A stretch of DNA of 64,000 nucleotides from Cenococcum geophilum 1.58 (taxonomy: Eukaryota; Ascomycota; Dothideomycetes; Gloniales; Gloniaceae), in the NCBI GenBank assembly GCA_001692895.1, contig KV748185.1, positions 1,240,001 to 1,304,000 of the forward strand, given 5' to 3'. Every line of letters begins with the position of its first letter. Position 1 is the stretch's first letter. Positions 57,655 to 64,000 of this stretch are shown here, one piece after another. A program made the translations under genes and the position numbers. Below the pieces are notes generated by a model, which saw only the letters and a program-made list of their open reading frames with translations, was not told the origin of the DNA and did not search any database.

Positions 57655-58800
57655 GGCACCTAAAGCTAGCTTATTTAAGAGAGCTATCTCTACCTAAGAG
57701 GAACCTAAGATCTAATTGGGATCAGAAATTAAAGATAATAATAACGTTGTAGACGTACGCGAGTAGATTTGCGCCCTTGTAGCCAGCTAGAAAGCCGATT
57801 GTCTTAAGGTAAAGAATATATAGGAGACCCTACAAGAGATCCTAGAAAGCCTTATAGCCCTATAAAATAGCCCGGCTTCCCCTTTTTAAAGCCCTAGCTA
57901 ACCTATTTACTTTACTAAATGCAATATACTAGGGAGTATAGATATAATAATAAAGTAATTAAAGTTTGTTAAGCTTTCTAACCCCTAACTACTGTCTAAC
58001 GGGATAAACCCTACCTTTAAGAATTAGAGGATTTAAGTATAAGGAAAGCTCCGTGTTAACTATAACTATTTCCTTTCTAAAGAAGCTAAAATGCTCTACC
58101 TCTTTGGTTAAACCACTAGGGACGCCTAACGGCACCTTTAAGCTAAGTTTAAGGACAATTTCCCTATCCAATTTATATCTATTAATGAGATAATACGGCA
58201 CCTAGCGGCTATCTATATTAACCTAAATAAAGTATAGGACGCCTAGTATAACTATAATTGCCTAATAATAAAACCGAACTAACCCTTTGCCAAATTCTAG
58301 ACTTAATTCCTATACCTTATGGGAGAAGGCTAGGTTCCCCTTAAGAACTATTAATTAGACCTATATAATAAGCTAATAATCTAGCTATAAGAGAAGATCG
58401 CTATAACCTTAAATAACCTTCTAATGTATAACAGACTTGTAACTTATTGCCTATTATTAAATTTAGAACTAAAGCAAATTAACGCCTACCCTAATTGGCA
58501 GAAGCGACCCTAGAATAATTAAAACTTATTAGCTATACCTATAGGAGCTAGAGTAGGAAAATAAGCTATAACCGCTCTTATACTAAAAGCGGTTATATCT
58601 ACGCACTAGCAAGCCTTACCCAACTAACTACGTACTATACCCCCAACTAGTACTTATTATAATACCCTAATCAACCCTATCTCGGCTACGTGCTATAACT
58701 GCAATAAGGAGGGTTACTTTACCCTATCTTACCTAGAGCTAAAGGATATAGGCGATATTAAGGAGATAGAGAAAGGAGAAACGTCTAATAAGTTAGGAAA
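57655..58800 (+). pseudogene. D1 Gag remnant
   Basis: From ATG at 57,655 (MAPKASLFKRAIS) the frame follows a fungal Gypsy Gag: KLSNP-LLSNGINPTFKN, VQGKLRVNYNYF and MLYLFG-TT. The C-terminal zinc knuckle CYNCNKEGYFTLSY (58,691-58,732) has His and the last Cys both changed to Tyr. Gag would form the virus-like particle and package the RNA. About twenty stops break it, nearly all where Gln or Trp is expected. Confidence 0.85.
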
Positions 58801-58879
58801 AGAAGAACCCTAGGGAAAGACTCCCCCCTAGGGTATCCTATTAATCTTAAAGAGATTAATTTAAGTTAGTTAATAGGTG

Positions 58880-61800
58880 GAAAATACTTTACGGTTTTAT
58901 ATATAGTATCTTAAAATATATATAAAGTTAACTTAACCGCCCTTATTAATACTAGAGTAAATAGCTTTACCTTTATAAATACTACCTATTTAATTAACGT
59001 TACTAAGTTTCTAAATATAAAAGCTACCTAACTAGAGAAGCCTATTTAAGTAAAAGGCTATAACGGTAAGCTAGTAAGCCGGTTACCTACGTCCTAAAGT
59101 TATATATCTCCCTTAATAGACGACGCTAATATAGTATTCCCTTTTGCATTCTAGACCTAGGTTCTTATAATATAATCCTTAGCCGAAAATAAATATCTTA
59201 TTTTAATATTTGGTTAAACGTACGGTAAAGATAGTTTGTTTAGCCGGAGGATAAACTAAAATTACCCTCCTTTACTAGGGAAATCTGAACTAACCGCAAG
59301 ACACTAGCCGCGAAGGCTAACCCTACCTATTGGTAGGATATAACTAATTATAACCTAGCCTTTACCTAAGAAGATACCCGTTATAAGGCCGGAAGGAATT
59401 CTTTTATACTAGTAAAGATACTTTCCTAAAGCGCTATAGTTAATAAAGACTCTATATACAGAAGCGGGATAGATAGTAATATAGATAACGTCTAAATCGC
59501 GTATATCTAACTAGTATAGAAAAGAACGTACTAATAAGATATAAGGGATAACCTCTAAAAGATATAATAGGAGCTAAAAGGAGTAATAATAGCGCTAATA
59601 CCCTAGAAGCCCCTAAAGTTGCGTATATCCTCATTGTTATATAGCCCCCCTATAGTAGATATTACCGTAATTAGCACTATAGCGTTTTACTTTAATATAT
59701 ACTAGAAAGATAATAAGGTCTTTATAATAAGCCTATATAAGATTAATCAAATTATTAATAATAGGGAGGAAAAGCCAGCTAAGGAAACTAACGAGGAACT
59801 AGTTAAATGCCTCCTTTTTACTATCTATGTAGATTATAAGGACGCATTCTTAAAGACGGCTTTAGATATACTACTACCTTACTAAATATATAACTATAAG
59901 ATTTAATTAGAAGCTAATAACTCGCTAGGCTTTAGCCCCTTCTATTAATAATTAACGGATAAGCTAAAAGTAATAGAGTAGTACTTAATTAATAACCTTA
60001 ATAAAGGGTTTATTAAGCCAAGTTAAGCCCCTTTTATTTTACCTATTTTATTTATAAAAAAGCCTAATAGAGGCCTACGCTTCTATATTAACTATTAAAA
60101 GTTAAACACTATTACCTAAAAGGATTGGTACCTTCTCCCCTTAATTAATAAGACCCTTATATGTCTAAGCCGGGCAAAGATCTTTACTAAACTTAATATC
60201 CGTTAGGCTTTTTACCGAATTTAGATAAACCCTGCTTTTAAAGACTTAATAACATTTTGTACCTATTACGGGTCCTATAAATATAAAGTCCTTCCTTTTA
60301 GACTTATAAATAGGCCTACTATATACTAAAGGTATATAAATGACGTCCTATTTAACTACCTTAACAAATTCTGCACGGTATACCTAGACGACATTATTAT
60401 ATACTTAAACGACGAACTAAAGCACTAGGTTTATATTAAGAAGATTTTAAAAAAACTATGGAACGCAGGCTTATAAGTTAATATTAAGAAATATAAATTT
60501 AGGGTAAAGCGTATAAAGTATCTTGGGTTTATTATTACTATAAATGGAATTAAAGTTAATCCGGAGAAGGATAAAGCAATCTATAACTAGAAACCCCCTT
60601 ATACCATAAAAGGGATCTAGTCCTTCCTTAGCTTTTATAACTTTTACTATCAGTTTATCCATAACTATAAAATAGTAGTAAAGCCTTTTATATAACTTAC
60701 ACGGAAAGATATACCTTTTGTTTTTAATAATGACTATATAAAAGCCTTTAGGGAGTTAAAAGATTGGCTTATCTCTGCTCTAATTCTTTATTACTATAAT
60801 CTCGACCTTAAATTAATGCTAAAAACGGACACTTTTAATAGAGTTATAGAGGAAATCCTATTATAGCTACATCTAGACGGCGAATAGTACCCTATTGCCT
60901 TCTTCTTAAAAATAATAGACCTAGCTAAGTATAACTATAAAGTATATAATAAAGAAATACTAGCTATTATCTAATTATTATTCTAATAGCGCGTAGAGCT
61001 TAAAGGCACTAACTTTTAGATTAAAATATATACGGATTATAAAGCCCTAAAGTATTTTATAACTATAAAGTAACTTACTAAACAATAAGCCCGCTAGGCC
61101 AAAATACTTTCTTAATTCTTCTTTATAATTATATATCGTTCTAATAAGTAAAATATTAAAGCTAATATATTGACCCAAAGGGAATAAAATAGAGAACCCT
61201 AGGATAAGCTAAAGGCCTAATACTAGACGCGCGCCCTCCTTTACCCTAAATAGCTTAACCTATAGATTTTTAAAGAACTAGACTCTAAACGGAATAAGTT
61301 AGTACCCTTAAAAGGATAAGTCTTAAATAAACTAATAGGGCTAGTTAACTATATCCTAACTATAAACCGCACGGCTAACTCCCTAAAAGCCCTCCGCGAC
61401 TAAGCTATAAAAGGTAACCCTAATTTAAAAATAGAAGAAGGACTGCTTTTATACTAAGAACGGCTTATAGTCCTAAATATTAACAACCTATAGATAGAGC
61501 TAATCCGCGAAGCCCACTATTAAGTCTTTATGGTATACCCTAGTTAAGATAAGACCTACTAACTACTGGCGCCCTGTTATTACTAGTAAGGACTTTTATC
61601 TAATATAGAATGATTTATTAGAAACTACCACGCCTATAAACGCGCGGATACTCCTAGGGATTGCACCCCTAGGTAGTTACGACTACTACCTATTCTAGAA
61701 CGCCCTTAGCAATATATTATAATAGACTTCAAGTCATTTTTAAAGGACGCCTACGGCTATAATACGGCCTTTATAGTAATTAACTGGCTATATAAGTAAT

Positions 61801-62850
61801 CCGTCTCCCTCCTTTATTTTAAAACTATAACTATAAAAGATATAGCCCGCCTCTACATTAATAATATCTATTAATTCTACAGTGCCCCTAAATTAATTAT
61901 TTCTAACTATAGTCTTTAGTTTATATTAAATTTCTAAAATAAACTTTGCCGTATCCTTGGGATTAAGATTAAACTCTTTACTATATTCTACCTTTAGACG
62001 GACGGCTAAACCGAGATTATAAACTAGTACCTTAATTAGCGACTACACCCCTTTATAGACTACTATTAGGACAACTAGTTAGAATTACTGCCTATAATGG
62101 ACTACGCGCAGCTTATACTCCCCTATAATAGTATAGGGATATTACTATTTAAACTGCTTAACGGGTATGTACCCTAAATGTCCTTTAATTAGAATAGGCC
62201 TACTAAACCCGCTATGGCTCGCGAACGCCTTAGCCGTGAAGAGGCCTAGGTATTTACTAAGAGAATATACGGAGCCTAGGAGACCGCCTAAACAATTATA
62301 AAAAAGGTGTAAGAGAAGAAGGAGTCCAATATAAATTAATATTGTTATAAAGTAGACTTCTAAGTAGGAGATAAGGTATAGGTATTAATAAAGAACTAGA
62401 AAACCTAGAGGCCGAGCTATAAGCTAGACTATTAAATAGCTAGCCTATATAAGATTCTTTAAAAAGTAGAATACTTTTTTAAGGTTAAGCTACCAGAATT
62501 AATAAAGATTTACCCCATTTTTCCCCTGGACCGGCTATAAAAAGCTATAAATAATCTATTACCTAGGCAATATAATAACCCCTTACAGCTAATCTGGATT
62601 ATAAAGGACGAAGAATAGGAAGTTAAAGAAATCCTAGCGGTAAAAAAGGACTATAAGGTCTTAAAATACCGTATAAGCTAGGTAGGCCATAATAAAGACC
62701 TAAAATGGTATCCCGTATCTAACTTTAAGTACTCCCCCTATAAGCTGCGGGACTTCTACCTAGCCTACCCTAACCTCCCTAAACCACTACGTAAATTAAA
62801 TAGCTGGATTAAGTGCTGGGAAGAAGGGTTAGATAACTACGACGATTTAG
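58880..62850 (+). pseudogene. D1 Pol remnant (protease, RT, RNase H, integrase)
   Basis: Protease near 58,945 reads ALINTRVNSFTFIN, with DTGA mutated to NTRV. RT: LNNLNKGFIKPSQAPF (about 60,000), LFIKKPNRGLRFYINY, and an intact TVYLDDIIIY near 60,380. KYLGFIITINGIKVNPEK follows. RNase H begins with LMLKTDTF (about 60,820). The integrase zinc region and core lie at 61,500-62,150, with FLK-AYGYNTAF, FISNYSLQF-type and PLDGRLNR (from LQTDGQTE) segments. A chromodomain-like tail (about 62,630-62,760, KAL-YRI and WYPVSNFK) ends the frame. RT catalytic Asp residues are kept here, unlike in D2, E1 and the B copies. Confidence 0.87.
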
Positions 62851-62886
62851 ATAACAATAAGGAGCTTAAACAACGCCTAAGGGCAG

Positions 62887-62911
62887 GCTTTTTTAGGAGG
62901 GGGGGGGGTGA
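62887..62911 (+). other. Polypurine tract of D1
   Basis: A stretch of T followed by AGGAGGGGGGGGGGTGA abuts the 3' LTR, the expected plus-strand primer site. Confidence 0.75.
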
Positions 62912-63210
62912 TATAACGGTGCTAGAGCGCGTTACCTGCTAAGTTCTGCTATATTCTGCTATCTATTATATTATCGCATACTATCTAGTACTGTTTTATA
63001 CTGTCTAGTACTATTTCTTACCGTCTAGTACTGTTTCTTACTGTTAGCTCGCCTACTATTAGCCCATCTACTGTTAGCGCCTTGGCGACTTGCGCTACCT
63101 ATTTGTTAATACTAGCCCTCGCGACCCCCTTTCCTTCTCCTTAGCTTAGTATCTTCATTAAATAGCAATCCACAAGCTTTGGTTTAGAGGCATTTATATA
63201 AGCCGTCACA
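62912..63210 (+). repeat. 3' LTR of D1
   Basis: The 299-bp LTR starts TATAACGGTGCTAGAGCGCG (TG changed to TA) and ends AAGCCGTCACA, followed by target copy GGTAT. Confidence 0.92.
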
Positions 63211-64000
63211 GGTATAATAGGGTAAACTAGATATTGTTCTACTTATATATCTAGAAATTCTTATATATATAGTACCTTCCGGTCTTATTAAGTAGGAATA
63301 ATTAGGTTTTATTACTAAATAGCCTTATTTTAGGTAGGAAAATAGTAGTAAACTATATAAATATTATTTTATTTACTTTCTAGCCATTCTTAAAAGTGAT
63401 ATAAATTTAATTAGAACCCTTATTATATTAAAACGGGGTGGTTTAAAGGCCCTTTTTATTAGGGGTAATAGCTAAATAAATTACGGAACCAGTTATATGG
63501 ATAATCTCTATAATAAATGCCTATTTATAATTTTATGGCAATTATATAAGAGTTTTCTAATTTATTAAGTCTCTAAAATTAATTATATTAATATTAACCT
63601 TTAATATAATACTACTTTTACCTATATTTTATTCCAGTTTTAAATATACTTAACATAACTATAAAACTCTTAAATTTAGTCTATAATATATCTTTTTAGC
63701 TTATATAGCCTCTATTAGTTAGCTATATATAGATATAATATATAGATTTTAGTTTAAAATCCTATATATCTCTAATATATCTAAGGGCTTAATATTATTA
63801 TTTTGGTAAGGGGTTTAAGTGGCTATATTTTATATACGCGTATATAAAGAAGTAAATCCTTATAAGTCCTATTTAAGGATCCAATTTATATGCAACTCTT
63901 TTTAAGTAGGGGTTAATTGCTACTAGTATTAGTATACAAATCGTTATAGAAGCTCTATATATAAATAATCGCTTAAAATTAAATCTAGGACGTTATAAGC
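63211..64000 (+). mobile_element. Putative DNA transposon H, continuation after D1
   Basis: It resumes with target copy GGTAT and stays TA-rich to the end of the window. No clear protein motif survives; short runs such as TGWFKGPFLL and VNPYKSYLRIQF are seen in one frame but I cannot place them in a family. The right terminus of H is not in the window. Confidence 0.4.

Larger units (their letters stand above)
57121..63210 (+). mobile_element. Complete Gypsy-type LTR retrotransposon D, copy 1 (D1)
   Basis: The 6,090-bp element has two 299-bp LTRs and a perfect target duplication GGTAT (57,116-57,120 and 63,211-63,215), inserted in H. Order: LTR, Gag with zinc knuckle, protease, RT, RNase H, integrase, polypurine tract, LTR. 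It is the best preserved Gypsy copy here, though full of Gln/Trp stops. Confidence 0.95.

Noticed and set aside
57989-58201. 70-codon minus-strand open frame
   Set aside because: Antisense to D1 Gag.
1-64000. tRNA, rRNA, CRISPR array, telomere repeat or secondary-metabolite cluster
   Set aside because: Looked for and not seen; repeated units present are LTRs and their internal motifs, and only one intact gene exists.

Overview
The window looks like an AT-rich, gene-poor block from a filamentous ascomycete (Pezizomycotina). Supporting signs are short GT-AG introns, a Zn2Cys6 transcription factor, nested Ty3/Gypsy and Ty1/Copia LTR retrotransposons, a DUF3435 gene, and pervasive decay of the repeat-induced point mutation (RIP) type: C to T and G to A changes, TpA-rich DNA, Gln/Trp codons turned into stops, Cys/His turned into Tyr, and catalytic Asp turned into Asn. 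I see no tRNA, rRNA, telomere repeat, CRISPR array or bacterial-type operon. No coding region in the repeats is open; only one gene appears intact.

Layout. (1) 1-23,440: a nested stack. An old unrecognised coding remnant (X, minus strand) is split by a Gypsy element E1 (10,591-22,799, TSD ACATC), itself split by a complete Copia element C (14,437-20,611, TSD TTTTC). X also carries the 5' end of an LTR element F (8,508-9,942). F is cut by a Gypsy element B1 (3,566-8,507), and B1 by a further Gypsy A (1-3,565). (2) 23,452-26,519: a non-repeat island with an intact two-intron Zn2Cys6 transcription factor gene (23,698-25,410) and a decayed, 5'-truncated zinc alcohol dehydrogenase pseudogene (25,530-26,519) interrupted by a little-mutated solo LTR. 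(3) 26,530-36,430: a truncated Copia element G split by a complete 8.0 kb Gypsy B2 (27,046-35,067, TSD AGGAA). (4) 37,040-40,290: a decayed DUF3435 (tyrosine-recombinase-fold, FluG-like) gene, also interrupted by a short solo LTR. (5) 40,545-64,000: Gypsy fragments E4, D2 (split by complete B3, TSD TCATC), E3 and E2. E2 carries a 101-bp mini-LTR and is interrupted at a TA dinucleotide by a putative DNA transposon H, which is itself split by a complete Gypsy D1 (57,121-63,210, TSD GGTAT).

Five nested insertions could be closed exactly by paired 5-bp target duplications. Two solo-LTR calls were also confirmed because removing the LTR plus one target copy restores a reading frame. The window therefore gives a relative insertion history: A is younger than B1, B1 than F, F than X; C than E1, E1 than X; D1 than H, H than E2; B2 than G; B3 than D2, D2 than E4.

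The genes do not form a pathway. The transcription factor is a regulator of unknown target, next to the corpse of a dehydrogenase. The most notable items are the DUF3435 recombinase-like relic (the protein family that also mobilises Starship elements), the short unmutated solo LTRs inside strongly mutated hosts, the sharp edge between mutated and unmutated DNA beside the transcription factor, and palindromic or TTCTGCC-type cis modules shared by otherwise different retrotransposon families. All family names for decayed elements come from reading conserved motifs by eye; no database search was run.
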